Notes under the pieces: generated by a model | Databases searched by the model: none | Told to the model about the DNA's origin: nothing | The model's input: only the letters and a program-made list of their open reading frames with translations | Source: Bordetella genomosp. 12 | GTDB taxonomy: Bacteria; Pseudomonadota; Gammaproteobacteria; Burkholderiales; Burkholderiaceae_B | Assembly (NCBI RefSeq): GCF_002261355.1 | Contig: NZ_NEVU01000003.1 | Span: forward strand, 1,850,226-1,914,225 | Direction of reading: 5' to 3' | DNA length: 64,000 nucleotides | Shown: piece after piece, positions 1 to 8,894 of the stretch | Numbering within the stretch: position 1 is the first letter of the stretch | Layout of the letters: every line of letters begins with the position of its first letter | Made by a program: the position numbers and the translations under genes

Positions 1-636
1 TACTACGCGCGCGTAGCCGGGCGGCTGGCGGGCAAACCCGTGACCGGCTATGCCATCCAGAACGCCACCACCACGGTCACGCGTTTTTTCTACCTGGCCC
101 TCATGCCGCTGCTGGGCTTTCTGATCGACAAACAAATCCCCACCTGGCAGTACATCGAAATGGGTCTGGGCGCGCTGGCCGGCGCCGCTCTGCTGTCGCT
201 GCTGGGCTGGAGTCTGCGCTACCGTTGGATCGCCATGCTGACCAATCTGGTTCGCCAGCGCGCCGGCCAGCCGGCGCTCAGTCTGGCCGAAGTCCGCGCC
301 GAGCTGGTCCTGCGTGATCCGGTTCCTACCCGGCGCATCGCCCTGATCGCGGCCGTGGTTTTCCTCTGTTATTGCCTGGGCGTGCTGCTTTCCTACTACT
401 TCGCGCTGGTCTTTCACGAATACCGCAGCACCATCTCCCAACTTTCAGGCATGATCAACGGCGTGGCCACTGTGCTGCTGACCTTTGTGCTCGAACCGCG
501 CATTGCCGGGATCGTCGATGCCCGCCCCACCGGCGACGTCTACCATGCCATCCAGGCCATGCTCACCGGCCGGCTCATCGCTGTCGGCATCCTGGCGCCC
601 TTGCTGTTCTTCGGAATCTGCATCGGTTTCGCCTGA
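1..636 (+). CDS. Probable Amj-type (DUF2837) lipid II flippase, 3' part only
   Basis: The reading frame is open from the first base, so the gene begins before the window; at least 211 residues are visible. The protein is very hydrophobic, with about five membrane segments, including a run near 100-760 bp of GALAGAALLSLLGW type and a final LLFFGICIGFA. The opening YYARVAGRLAGKPVTGYAIQ and the C-terminal RIAGIVDA...LTGRLIAVG recall Amj, the alternative lipid II flippase first known as YdaH in Bacillus, in which similar YA-R-AG-R-TG and C-terminal G-RL-G motifs occur. If right, it moves a lipid-linked precursor across the inner membrane. It is followed 126 bp later by a sugar-nucleotide dehydratase, so a role in surface polysaccharide handling is also possible. 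The family call rests on remembered motifs and is moderate. Confidence 0.55.
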   Translation, partial: YYARVAGRLAGKPVTGYAIQNATTTVTRFFYLALMPLLGFLIDKQIPTWQYIEMGLGALAGAALLSLLGWSLRYRWIAMLTNLVRQRAGQPALSLAEVRAELVLRDPVPTRRIALIAAVVFLCYCLGVLLSYYFALVFHEYRSTISQLSGMINGVATVLLTFVLEPRIAGIVDARPTGDVYHAIQAMLTGRLIAVGILAPLLFFGICIGFA

Positions 637-762
637 GGCGGTCACAGCCCGCAAGGGCGTGCTCGACGGATTTTCAAGCAGCCCGGACCGGCCCCAGGCC
701 GGCTGCAACCCTGGCTATCGCTAAAATTGCTGCCTCACCGCACTTAATCGCACGCCTCATTG

Positions 763-2643
763 ATGATTCTTCCGTATCCCATTCGGCGCCTGTTTGTCGA
801 TCTGCCGCGAGCCATCAAGCAATTGCTGGCCATCGTGCTCGACGCGGTGATCCTGCTGTTCGCCTTTCACTGCGCCCTATGGCTGCGTTTCGAGCTGTTC
901 TTCGTCACCCAGCAGTATTTTTTCCTGTCGCTGCTGGCCTGCGCCGGCGGGATCGCCGCGCTGGGCGCCTTCGGCGTTTACTTCTACATCCTGCGCTACA
1001 TGAGCGAGCGGGTGGTGGCCGCCATCCTCGGCGGCATCCTCGTGTCCGTCATGGTGGTGACGGCAGGCAATACCTTCCTGCAGCTATCGACCTTGTCGCG
1101 CGGTGTGCTGGTCATTTACGCGGCGCTGGCCCTGGTCGGGCTGATCGGCATCCGGCTGTTCGCCCGCAAACTGCTTTTCCCGGCCGACCACCACATGGCC
1201 GACCCCCGCATCCCGGTGTTGATCTATGGCGCCGGCGGCGCGGGCTCGCAACTGGCCGCGGCCTTGCGCGCCGGGCCTTACTATCGCCCCGTCGCCATGC
1301 TCGACGACGACCGCCGCAAACATCGCCTGGTGGTCTCCGGCCTGCGCGTCTATCCGCCCGAACAGCTCTCGCGCCTGATCGACCGCCACAACGTGCGGCA
1401 ACTGCTCATCGCCATCCCGTCGGCCACGCCGCCCGAGATCCGCGCCATCGTCGAAGCGGCCGAACCCTACCGGCTGCGCATCCGCCTGGTGCCCAGCATG
1501 CGCGAGCTCATCGACCCGGTCAACGGCGTGCGCCTGCGCGACGTGCAGGTGGAAGACTTGCTGGGGCGGAATCCGGTAGCCCCTATCGAATCCCTGCTTG
1601 GCCAATGCGTGGTCGACCGCAACGTCATGATCACCGGCGCGGGGGGCTCGATAGGCTCCGAGCTGTCGCGCCAGATCCTGGCGCTCAAGCCCCGGCGGCT
1701 GGTCCTGCTCGAGATGTCCGAACCGGCGCTCTACACCATCGAGCAGGACTTGCGCGCGCGCGCCACGCCGGGCACCGAGATCATCGGCGTGCTCGGCTCG
1801 GTGCGGCATGCCGACCACTGCCTGGAACAGTTGCGGCAGCACGCCATCCAGACCATCTATCACGCCGCCGCGTACAAACATGTGCCCATCGTCGAACACA
1901 ACGTCGCCGAAGGCATCTGCACCAACACCTTTGGCACCCTCAAGATGGCCGAGGCGGCCATCCAGGCCGGGGTGCGCGATTTCGTTCTGATTTCCACCGA
2001 CAAGGCCGTCCGTCCCACCAACGTCATGGGCGCCTCCAAGCGTCTGGCCGAACTGGTGCTGCAGGCGCACGCCGAAATCCAGAGCAGCACCCGATTTTCC
2101 ATGGTGCGCTTCGGCAATGTGCTGGGCAGTTCCGGCAGCGTGGTGCCCCTGTTCCGACGCCAGATTCTCGACGGCGGGCCCATCACCCTGACCCACCCCG
2201 ACATCACCCGCTATTTCATGACCATCCCCGAGGCCGCGCAATTGGTGCTGCAGGCGGGCTCCATGGGCGAGTCCGGCTCAGTGTTCGTGTTGGACATGGG
2301 CGAGCCCGTGCGTATTCGTGACCTGGCCGAGCGCATGATCCGCATCTACGGCCTGACCGTCAAAAGCGCCGAACAGCCCGATGGCGACATCGAGATCCGC
2401 GTCACGGGCCTGCGCCCGGGTGAAAAGCTCTACGAGGAGCTGCTCATCGGTGCCGACGCGCGGCCCACGCTGCACCCGCGCATCATGCGGGCCACCGAGT
2501 ACCACATCCCCTACGAACACCTCATGCCGCAGTTGCAGGCGCTGGAGCAGACCTTGCGCTGCCATGATGCCAGCCAGGCCGTCGCGCTGTTGCAGCAGAT
2601 CGTGCAGGAATACGCGCCGTCGGGCCAGGTCCGCGCCGCCTGA
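763..2643 (+). CDS. FlaA1/WbpM-type nucleotide-sugar 4,6-dehydratase, membrane bound
   Basis: The 626-residue protein has about four N-terminal membrane helices (residues 13-130), a first nucleotide-binding fold with GAGGAGSQ near residue 150, and a C-terminal SDR dehydratase domain with TGAGGSIGSEL near residue 290. The usual Tyr of the SDR YxxxK motif is replaced: STDKAVRPTNVMGASK gives Met422 and Lys426, the SMK triad of the large WbpM/CapD/WlbL class. These enzymes convert UDP-GlcNAc to the 4-keto-6-deoxy sugar used for QuiNAc, FucNAc and related sugars. The ATG at 763 is preferred over the TTG at 760. It ends only 10 bp before the convergent glycosyltransferase. WlbL is the Bordetella counterpart, but orthology is not proven here. 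Confidence 0.88.
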   Translation: MILPYPIRRLFVDLPRAIKQLLAIVLDAVILLFAFHCALWLRFELFFVTQQYFFLSLLACAGGIAALGAFGVYFYILRYMSERVVAAILGGILVSVMVVTAGNTFLQLSTLSRGVLVIYAALALVGLIGIRLFARKLLFPADHHMADPRIPVLIYGAGGAGSQLAAALRAGPYYRPVAMLDDDRRKHRLVVSGLRVYPPEQLSRLIDRHNVRQLLIAIPSATPPEIRAIVEAAEPYRLRIRLVPSMRELIDPVNGVRLRDVQVEDLLGRNPVAPIESLLGQCVVDRNVMITGAGGSIGSELSRQILALKPRRLVLLEMSEPALYTIEQDLRARATPGTEIIGVLGSVRHADHCLEQLRQHAIQTIYHAAAYKHVPIVEHNVAEGICTNTFGTLKMAEAAIQAGVRDFVLISTDKAVRPTNVMGASKRLAELVLQAHAEIQSSTRFSMVRFGNVLGSSGSVVPLFRRQILDGGPITLTHPDITRYFMTIPEAAQLVLQAGSMGESGSVFVLDMGEPVRIRDLAERMIRIYGLTVKSAEQPDGDIEIRVTGLRPGEKLYEELLIGADARPTLHPRIMRATEYHIPYEHLMPQLQALEQTLRCHDASQAVALLQQIVQEYAPSGQVRAA

Positions 2644-2653
2644 GGCGGCAGAC

Positions 2654-3871
2654 TCACACGCGGCCCAGCAACTCCGCCAGCTTGAGGTGGTTGACGCAGG
2701 TATTGAAATAGGTGCGTTGCGTGGTCCGGGCCGCGGCACGCATGGCCTGATAACGCGCCGTGTCCTGCAACAGGTTGGCCAGTTGCTGAGCGGCCGCCTC
2801 CACATCGACATCCACCGGTAAAGTCAGCCCGCCGCCGTGCTGGATCATGTCCGGTACGCCGCCGACCGCCGTGGCCACCACCGGAATGCCAAAGGCCATC
2901 GCCTCCATGATCGATACCGGTTGCCCCTCGGAGCGGCTCAGGTTGATGAACAGGCTGACCGCTTCGGTGGCATAGCAATGCCGCACGACATCATTGGGCA
3001 CTTCGCCCGGCAGATGAATATGCAGATTGTCCGGCACGGCGGCATCCAGTCCGTGCGCCAGCTCAGCCTGCGACACACCGAAGTGGGTCCATGTGACGCG
3101 GCGATCGGGCAAGTGCCGCGCCAGCGCCGCGGCCAAGGCCCCGATCAGCGGCACGCGCTTGTTGGCGGTCGCATAAGAACAGGACACCAGCGAAATCGCC
3201 GGCGTGACCGGATCGGGATTGCTGCGATCAGAACCCTCCACCCCCAGCGGCGAGATGGCCATCCGGGCGCGGTAGCCGGGGTGGCGCTGGTCCAGATAGC
3301 CACACGCTTCGGGCGAGAGCAACACGACGCGATCCAGCAAGGGCAGGGTCTGAGCGCGATAGGGTATGTAGCCGTTGTTGTTGTTGCGCTCTTCATAAAG
3401 ATCGTAGCCGTGCGCCCGCGTCACCCGGCGCACATGGCTCAATGGCAACAACCCCACCCCCGTGGCCTCGCCCTTGAACCAGTAGGTGTAGAGCACATCG
3501 TAGGCCGCCAGGGTGGCGCGCAATCGCATGACGGCCGCCATGCGCACGCTTTCCCGCAGAAAATGCCACACATGCGACCAGCCGCCCTGCCGCAGGCTGC
3601 GCCGGCCTTCGCGCCAAAAGGCGCGGCAGCCCAGCAGCAGGAGCAGATTGATGATCTCCTGGCCTGGCCGGTGCAGGCGCGCCAGACCTTGATCTATCCT
3701 GACCCCTGTCGGCAACGCCGGATCGACGCGGCCCGTCGGGCGCACCGGGAACAGGGTCACCTCATGCCCATAGGCCAGCAATGCCTTGAGTTCGGGCAGG
3801 ATGAAAGAGCGCTCGCGCGCGCCCGCATCCGGGTAGCCGTTGGTGATCAGCGCGATTTTTCTAGCCGGCAT
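2654..3871 (-). CDS. Glycosyltransferase, family 4 (GT-B fold)
   Basis: The 405-residue protein starts MPARKIALITNGYPD, a typical GT4 N-terminal strand with a glycine-rich turn. Near the C-terminus it has SRSEGQPVSIMEAMAFGIP, the E-x7-E donor-binding motif of retaining GT4 enzymes, followed by VVATAVGGVPDMI. It should add a sugar to the growing polysaccharide on the cytoplasmic face. The ATG at 3871 is chosen; it overlaps the stop of the upstream glycosyltransferase by 11 nt, and the alternative start at 3889 is a TTG. Together with that neighbour it forms a reverse-strand pair inside an otherwise plus-strand locus. Donor and acceptor cannot be told from sequence. Confidence 0.85.
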   Translation of the reverse strand: MPARKIALITNGYPDAGARERSFILPELKALLAYGHEVTLFPVRPTGRVDPALPTGVRIDQGLARLHRPGQEIINLLLLLGCRAFWREGRRSLRQGGWSHVWHFLRESVRMAAVMRLRATLAAYDVLYTYWFKGEATGVGLLPLSHVRRVTRAHGYDLYEERNNNNGYIPYRAQTLPLLDRVVLLSPEACGYLDQRHPGYRARMAISPLGVEGSDRSNPDPVTPAISLVSCSYATANKRVPLIGALAAALARHLPDRRVTWTHFGVSQAELAHGLDAAVPDNLHIHLPGEVPNDVVRHCYATEAVSLFINLSRSEGQPVSIMEAMAFGIPVVATAVGGVPDMIQHGGGLTLPVDVDVEAAAQQLANLLQDTARYQAMRAAARTTQRTYFNTCVNHLKLAELLGRV

Positions 3872-4919
3872 GCTGCAGGACCCGCTCAAAAAAAGCCAAG
3901 CGCTGCGTTTCCTTGCTGGCGTAGCTCAGGCGCCGCTCGATGTCCTGCCTATCGGGCAGGCGTCCGCGCCAGGCCTGCACGAACGTACGCATCGCGCCCA
4001 CTCCCTCTTCCACATTGTTCGGCGCATTGCCGATATTGAGCCAATAATCGGCGCCCTGCAGGTCGGCATCCGCATAGCCGGCCATCACGGGAATGCCATG
4101 CGCCAGGTATTCGCGGGTCTTCAAGGGCGCGGCCTGCTGCATGCCCTTGCGGTGCAGCGCCAGCGTCCCGATCGCGACATCCGTCTGCGCATAGCGTTGC
4201 GCCAGATCCGCGCCATACAGCCCGCCATGAAACTGCAGATTCTCCGTACCCGGGCCATGCAGGCCGGGCACGACGACATGAAAATCACACTCCGGCATGA
4301 GGCCGGCCAGACGCTGCACTTTATCCACACCGTGCCAGGGCTGGCCTGGCGAACCCACCAACAGCAGTTGCGCGCGCGTGTTGTGCGGCGGACGGCGCGC
4401 CTGCGCGCGCGAAAAATCAAAGCCGTTGCTGATGACCGCGCGCAGGGCGCGGCCAGGGGGCACGTCGTCGGCCAGCTCCTGGGTGACCGCCACCAACCCT
4501 GCCGCGGCGGCGGGAAACCAGTGGCGCGATAGCCGTTCGAGCAAAGACTTCGCGGGCGCCGCGCCACGGTACTCGTTGCGCGCGATGGAGTTGTATTCGA
4601 TCACCATGGGCGCGACGTTGATGGCCGACACCGCGCCGGGCCACCACAGCATCTGGCGCAGATAGATGATGTCAGGCTGCCAGTTGCGCAGCGCGCGCCG
4701 AATGGACGCAAACGACAGCGCCGCAGCCAGAATCGGCGGGCGCAGGGATGTGGTCAGCAGAAACGCGGTATCCGGCGTGCGGGGGAGGGTCGGACGGGCC
4801 AGAATGAAGTGCCGGACCTCATGCCCCCGACCGCGCCAATCGGCTGCCTGGGCCGAAATTTTTTTCGCTACACCGGAATGTCCGCCGGGGACTTCAAACG
4901 TCAGGTAAGCGATTTTCAT
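3861..4919 (-). CDS. Glycosyltransferase, probable GT4-like
   Basis: The 352-residue protein starts MKIAYLTFEVPGGHSGVAKK, the first beta strand and glycine loop of a GT-B transferase, then GHEVRHF. A middle segment reads QLLLVGSPGQPWHGVDK and a later part has EYLAHGIPVMAGYADAD, matching the region where GT4 proteins place the donor phosphate site, although the full E-x7-E motif is weak (LKTREYLAHGIPV). It is the first gene of a two-gene minus-strand unit and overlaps the next gene by 11 nt. It diverges from asnB1 across 111 bp (4920-5030), which must hold both promoters. The sugar specificity is unknown. Confidence 0.8.
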   Translation of the reverse strand: MKIAYLTFEVPGGHSGVAKKISAQAADWRGRGHEVRHFILARPTLPRTPDTAFLLTTSLRPPILAAALSFASIRRALRNWQPDIIYLRQMLWWPGAVSAINVAPMVIEYNSIARNEYRGAAPAKSLLERLSRHWFPAAAAGLVAVTQELADDVPPGRALRAVISNGFDFSRAQARRPPHNTRAQLLLVGSPGQPWHGVDKVQRLAGLMPECDFHVVVPGLHGPGTENLQFHGGLYGADLAQRYAQTDVAIGTLALHRKGMQQAAPLKTREYLAHGIPVMAGYADADLQGADYWLNIGNAPNNVEEGVGAMRTFVQAWRGRLPDRQDIERRLSYASKETQRLAFFERVLQHAG

Positions 4920-5030
4920 CTTGACCGTAAGGGACGTCGTCTATCGGCGGCATGATACCATTTCGAGCTACCCCGGGGCGTTTGCCTTCATCGCCTGCAA
5001 CTGCATAAAAACAGGTCTTCCTGAACCGAA

Positions 5031-6878
5031 ATGTGTGGAATTCTTGGCGGCTGGTGGCTGGATCGCTCGACCCCTCGCGACGTGTCGCTGGCCGGCGGGC
5101 TGGCCTGTCTGAAGCATCGCGGCCCGGACGACCAAGGCCACATCGCATGCCCGGTTCACCGCGGCCACCTCAGCCTGGGGCATACGCGGCTATCCATCAT
5201 CGATCTGAGCCACGCCGGACATCAACCGATGGTGCGCGGCCCGCTCACCCTCGTCTACAACGGCGAAATCTACAACTACCGTGAGTTGCGCCAGACCCTG
5301 CGCGCGCAGGGGCACGCCTTCGATAGCGATTCCGACACCGAAGTCCTGCTGGCTGCCTGGCAACAATGGGGCCCGGCCGCGTTACGCCGCCTGACCGGCA
5401 TGTTTGCCTTTGCGGTGTACGACGCGCGGGATGGCAGCCTCACTCTCGCGCGCGATGCCTTCGGCATCAAGCCGCTTTACTACAGCGCGGACGATCAACG
5501 TCTGGTCTTCGGCTCGGAACTGACCGCCGTGCGCGCACTGGATCCCTCGCTCAAGCGCCTGGATCACGACCGCGCCATCGACTATCTCGTGCGCGGCCGC
5601 TACGACAACGGCGCGGGCAGCTTCATCCACGATCTGCGCCAACTCGAACCCGCCCACCTGCTGCGCTACGAACCCGGTGCGCCAGCCATCGCGCAACGGT
5701 GGTGGCAGGCGCCGGTGGCCGAACGCTATACCGGCAGCTTCGAGAACGCCGCCGCCGAATTCCGTGACCGGTTTCTGGACAGTGTGCGCCTGCATCTGCG
5801 CAGCGACGTGCCGATCGGCGCGGCGCTGTCCGGCGGGCTGGATTCCTCGGCCATCGTCTGCGCGATGCGGCATGTGGAACCGGCCCTGCCCATCCATACG
5901 TTCAGCTACATCGCCGAGGGCGCCCAGTCCGAAGAGCGGTGGGTGGATGTGGTCAACAGCCATTGCGGCGCCATCGCGCACAAGATCACCTTGTCGGCAC
6001 CCGAGCTCGCGCGCGACCTCGACGCACTGATCCTCGCGCAGAACGAGCCCTTCGGCAGCACCAGTATTTACGCGCAGTACCGCATTTTCCAGCACGCACG
6101 GCAAAGCGGCATCGTCGTGGCGCTGGAGGGCCAGGGCGGCGACGAGCTGCTGGCCGGCTACGGCGGCTATCCCGTCGAACGGCTGGCCAGCCTGTTGGGC
6201 AGCGGACAGCCGCGGCGCGCGCTGCAGTACGCCCGGCGGCTCGGCAATCATGGCCAGCGCGGATTGCGGCTGCTGGCGCAGGCCTGCCTGCTGGCATTTG
6301 CGCCGGACCGCTATCACGCGCTCAAACAACGCAGCCACGCGCAGCTGGACTGGCTCAACCTCGCGGGCAGACCGCTTGCGCCCCAGCGCCGGCCTGCCGC
6401 CCCGCGCGGCCGTCAGGTCATGGGCGCGCTGGCCGGCGCACTGCAAGGCGATGGTCTGCCCGCGCTGCTGCGCCACGGCGACCGCAACGCCATGCACTTC
6501 AGCCTCGAAAGCCGCGTTCCCTTCCTGACCTGCGACCTGGCCGAGTTCCTGCTGGGGCTGCCCGAGGACTATCTCTTGTCTTCCCGCGCTGACACCAAAC
6601 ACTTGCTGCGCGCCGCCCTCAAGGGCATCGTGCCGCAGGCCGTGCTCGAGCGCAAAGATAAAATCGGCTTTGCCACGCCCGAACAAGCCTGGATGCGCGC
6701 GCTGGCACCGCAGTTGCGGCAGTGGCTGCAGGCCGGCCCCCAAGTGCCCTTCATCCGGCGCGAAAAGATGCTCGCGCACTTTGACGCCATGATGGAGGGT
6801 CGAAGCGCTTTTTCCTGGCAAGCCTGGCGATGGGTGAATTTCTCTCGCTGGATGACCCTCAACGCCGTGGATGCCTGA
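5031..6878 (+). CDS. asnB: AsnB-type glutamine-dependent amidotransferase (asparagine synthase family), copy 1
   Basis: The 615-residue protein begins MCGILGG, so Cys2 becomes the N-terminal nucleophile of a class II glutaminase. YNGEIYNYRELR and the SDTEVLL segment complete that domain. The synthetase domain has the ATP-pyrophosphatase motif SGGLDSS at residues 267-273 and a C-terminal SRVPFL...RKDKIGFATP, as in AsnB. Chemically it transfers ammonia from glutamine to an adenylated carboxylate. Free aspartate is one possible substrate. In polysaccharide loci, AsnB homologues such as WbpS in Pseudomonas are linked to turning uronic acids into uronamides, and that is the likelier role here. A second copy lies at 18,560-20,488. 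Confidence 0.88.
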   Translation: MCGILGGWWLDRSTPRDVSLAGGLACLKHRGPDDQGHIACPVHRGHLSLGHTRLSIIDLSHAGHQPMVRGPLTLVYNGEIYNYRELRQTLRAQGHAFDSDSDTEVLLAAWQQWGPAALRRLTGMFAFAVYDARDGSLTLARDAFGIKPLYYSADDQRLVFGSELTAVRALDPSLKRLDHDRAIDYLVRGRYDNGAGSFIHDLRQLEPAHLLRYEPGAPAIAQRWWQAPVAERYTGSFENAAAEFRDRFLDSVRLHLRSDVPIGAALSGGLDSSAIVCAMRHVEPALPIHTFSYIAEGAQSEERWVDVVNSHCGAIAHKITLSAPELARDLDALILAQNEPFGSTSIYAQYRIFQHARQSGIVVALEGQGGDELLAGYGGYPVERLASLLGSGQPRRALQYARRLGNHGQRGLRLLAQACLLAFAPDRYHALKQRSHAQLDWLNLAGRPLAPQRRPAAPRGRQVMGALAGALQGDGLPALLRHGDRNAMHFSLESRVPFLTCDLAEFLLGLPEDYLLSSRADTKHLLRAALKGIVPQAVLERKDKIGFATPEQAWMRALAPQLRQWLQAGPQVPFIRREKMLAHFDAMMEGRSAFSWQAWRWVNFSRWMTLNAVDA

Positions 6879-6919
6879 CACCGCTGGCCCACGCGTCCGA
6901 ACCCAAACAAGGTAGCAGC

Positions 6920-8443
6920 ATGCCCCCAACCCAGCCCGGCAGCGACGGCGGCCCGGTCTCTGTCGTGCCGCAGGCCAGTGTGACGCCCCCGCTTCAGGCC
7001 TTGCTGTTGTGCGCGCATCCGCCGGCGGCCGACCCGCGGGTGTTCTGGGTGGCCGAAGGCGCGGCGGCGGACCTCCTCGTACACATCCTCGGTGTCGGCC
7101 CGGCCGACTCCCCGCCCGTGCCTGCCCACACGCGGCGCGGGGGCCTGACGCTGACCTTGCCCAGGCAGGACAGCGAGACCTGGCGCGAACGCACGCAGCC
7201 CGGCGCGGCGCGCGAGGCGCTGGAAAGACTGCGCGGGCTGGCACGCATGTCTGCCGCCGAACTCGAAGCGCTCACGGGCAAGACCGTCAGCCCGGCCAGA
7301 GTGCCTGTCTTCAATTGGCAATGCCGCCATCTGCTCTCCTCGGCGGAAACCCTGCTGTCCGGCGCCCTCCATGCCCGCGGCCACCAGGTGCTGATTGCCG
7401 CCGATTTCGATGCGCTCATTGCCGCCCTGGCGCTCAAGCGCCTGAGCGATGGCGCGGTCAAAGTGCTTTACGACGCGCACGAGTTCTGGCCGACCTCCCT
7501 GGGCCCGGACACCAGCGACTGGGAACTGGATATCTGGTTTTCCTTCGAGCGCGCCCTGCTTGCCGAAGTCGACGCGGCGATCTCCGTCTCGCCGCCGCTG
7601 GCCGACCACATGACGGCCTTCTATGGCTACCGCTTCGATGCCGTCCCCAATTGCGAGCCTCTGGCCAGCGGCCGATTCGAGCCCCGCCCCCGCGCCGCGG
7701 CCGGCCAGGACTGCATTTTTCTTTTCCAGGGCAACTTCATGCCCGGACGCGGCATGGAATTACTTCTCGACGCCTGGCCCCACACCCCGGCCAATGCCAT
7801 CCTGGAGCTGCGCGGGCCAGACCGGCCATATAAGAGCAGCCTCATGGAGCGAGCCCGGGCCAGCGGAATGCTGGGCAAACGGGTGTTCTTCCCCGAGGCG
7901 GTGGCCGAAAGCGAGCTGGTGGCCGCGGCCAGCGCGGCCGATGTGGGGCTGGTCCCCTACGAGCCCACGACACTCAACAGTCGCTACTGCAGCCCGAACA
8001 AGGTGTCGCAATACATGGCGGCCGGCTTGCCGGTACTGTCCAACCGCCTGGATTTCGTCAGCGCCATTCTGCATGCCGCGCAGGGCGGGCTGAGCGTCGA
8101 CTTCAGCGACCCCGCGGCATTGATCGCCGCCGTCTCGGCCTATGCCGGCAATCCGCAGGGGCGCCGCGCCACCGGTCAGCATGGCCGGGCCTATTTCGAG
8201 GCGACATTCCACTGGGAAAAACAAAGCGAGCCGTTTTACACCGCATTGCGCGGCCTGCCGGCGGGCCCGGCCGCCCCGGAGCGGTTCGATTTTCACTTGA
8301 CCGATTCGGCCGGGCAAAATAAAACAATGAAACAATATTTGCTGCGTTCTGCAACAAATATATGGCACCACCTGCCGCCGGGGCTGAAAAACCGTTTCCG
8401 CCCCTTGGCCTCGCGGCTGCTAAACAGAATACGTTTTCGCTGA
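6920..8443 (+). CDS. Glycosyltransferase, GT4-like
   Basis: The 507-residue protein has a GT-B layout. VLYDAHEFWP lies in the N-terminal domain, CIFLFQGNFMPGRGMELLL opens the C-terminal domain, and YCSPNKVSQYMAAGLPVLSN marks the nucleotide-sugar binding region. The ATG at 6920 is preferred because earlier in-frame starts overlap the end of asnB1; a weak AAGGT precedes it. About 70 C-terminal residues after the catalytic core form a basic tail (MKQYLLRSATNIWHHLPPGL...RLLNRIRFR) that may sit on the membrane. It shares the YDAHE and CSPNK motifs with the glycosyltransferase at 14,054-15,490, so the two look like diverged paralogues. Specificity is unknown. Confidence 0.82.
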   Translation: MPPTQPGSDGGPVSVVPQASVTPPLQALLLCAHPPAADPRVFWVAEGAAADLLVHILGVGPADSPPVPAHTRRGGLTLTLPRQDSETWRERTQPGAAREALERLRGLARMSAAELEALTGKTVSPARVPVFNWQCRHLLSSAETLLSGALHARGHQVLIAADFDALIAALALKRLSDGAVKVLYDAHEFWPTSLGPDTSDWELDIWFSFERALLAEVDAAISVSPPLADHMTAFYGYRFDAVPNCEPLASGRFEPRPRAAAGQDCIFLFQGNFMPGRGMELLLDAWPHTPANAILELRGPDRPYKSSLMERARASGMLGKRVFFPEAVAESELVAAASAADVGLVPYEPTTLNSRYCSPNKVSQYMAAGLPVLSNRLDFVSAILHAAQGGLSVDFSDPAALIAAVSAYAGNPQGRRATGQHGRAYFEATFHWEKQSEPFYTALRGLPAGPAAPERFDFHLTDSAGQNKTMKQYLLRSATNIWHHLPPGLKNRFRPLASRLLNRIRFR

Positions 8444-8894
8444 ACGCCGCCGGCCCGGAGTGGCTGCAAAAATACGAAAGAATATTACCAACGAGAATGC
8501 GTATTTACTGCAATTGAGAGCACCGGCGGCGGGCGGGTGAGGCGTCCGACGGTCGAGTATGATTATGCCCAGTCCCGGGGGATTGCCCGGCCACTTGAAA
8601 CTGATCCCCCCTTGATGACCGAGAATCATTTACCGCTGTCGATTGCCGCGTCGTTTCCGTCGCGGATGACCATCACCGCCGGCGCTCCCGATTCCGCCCT
8701 CATCGGCTCTCTCTCGCTTAACCAGCATCAACTCAGGCAAACTGCCATTCCTGAGTCCTGTCCTAATAGTCCCAGCACCATCCTTACTGGTCGCCTGAGA
8801 TCCCGCTGGTTCCGTCCACCTCCCTTCCGCTTGTAAAAAAAACGCGCTGCGGATTTGCGTTGGCATTCTTTTCGGATTGTCAGGAATATTAAGT
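8444..8894. other. 451-bp spacer between a glycosyltransferase and wzm
   Basis: No convincing gene is present. An ORF at 8537-8836 (plus strand) and one at 8630-8995 (minus strand) have no recognisable protein character and the latter runs into wzm. The first 90 bp are unusually AT-rich for this window and hold a large imperfect inverted repeat (8446-8530). A run of eight A residues lies at 8836-8843. The stretch interrupts the otherwise tight locus and is a natural place for an internal promoter ahead of the exporter genes, but no good -35/-10 pair could be fixed. Confidence 0.6.
8446..8530. repeat. Nested imperfect inverted repeat between GT gene and wzm
   Basis: The outer arms GCCGCCGG (8446-8453) and CCGGCGGC (8523-8530) are exact complements. 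Inside them, AAATACG (8470-8476) pairs with CGTATTT (8500-8506), and TGCA copies flank both inner arms. The whole could fold as one 85-nt stem-loop in RNA just after the glycosyltransferase stop codon. There is no U-tract after it, so it is not a classical intrinsic terminator; it may act as an RNA-stability element or be the scar of a rearrangement. Confidence 0.55.

Noticed and set aside
688..702. CCGGCC/GGCCGG stem-loop as terminator of the flippase gene
   Set aside because: Short stem, three-base loop and no U-tract; such pairs are frequent by chance at this GC content.
372..2321. 649-residue plus-strand frame overlapping the dehydratase gene
   Set aside because: Overlaps the dehydratase in another frame and is Arg/Ala/Pro-rich without motifs.
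8537..8836. 99-residue ORF in the spacer before wzm
   Set aside because: No ribosome-binding site, no family motif, Ser/Pro/Arg-rich; treated as non-coding.
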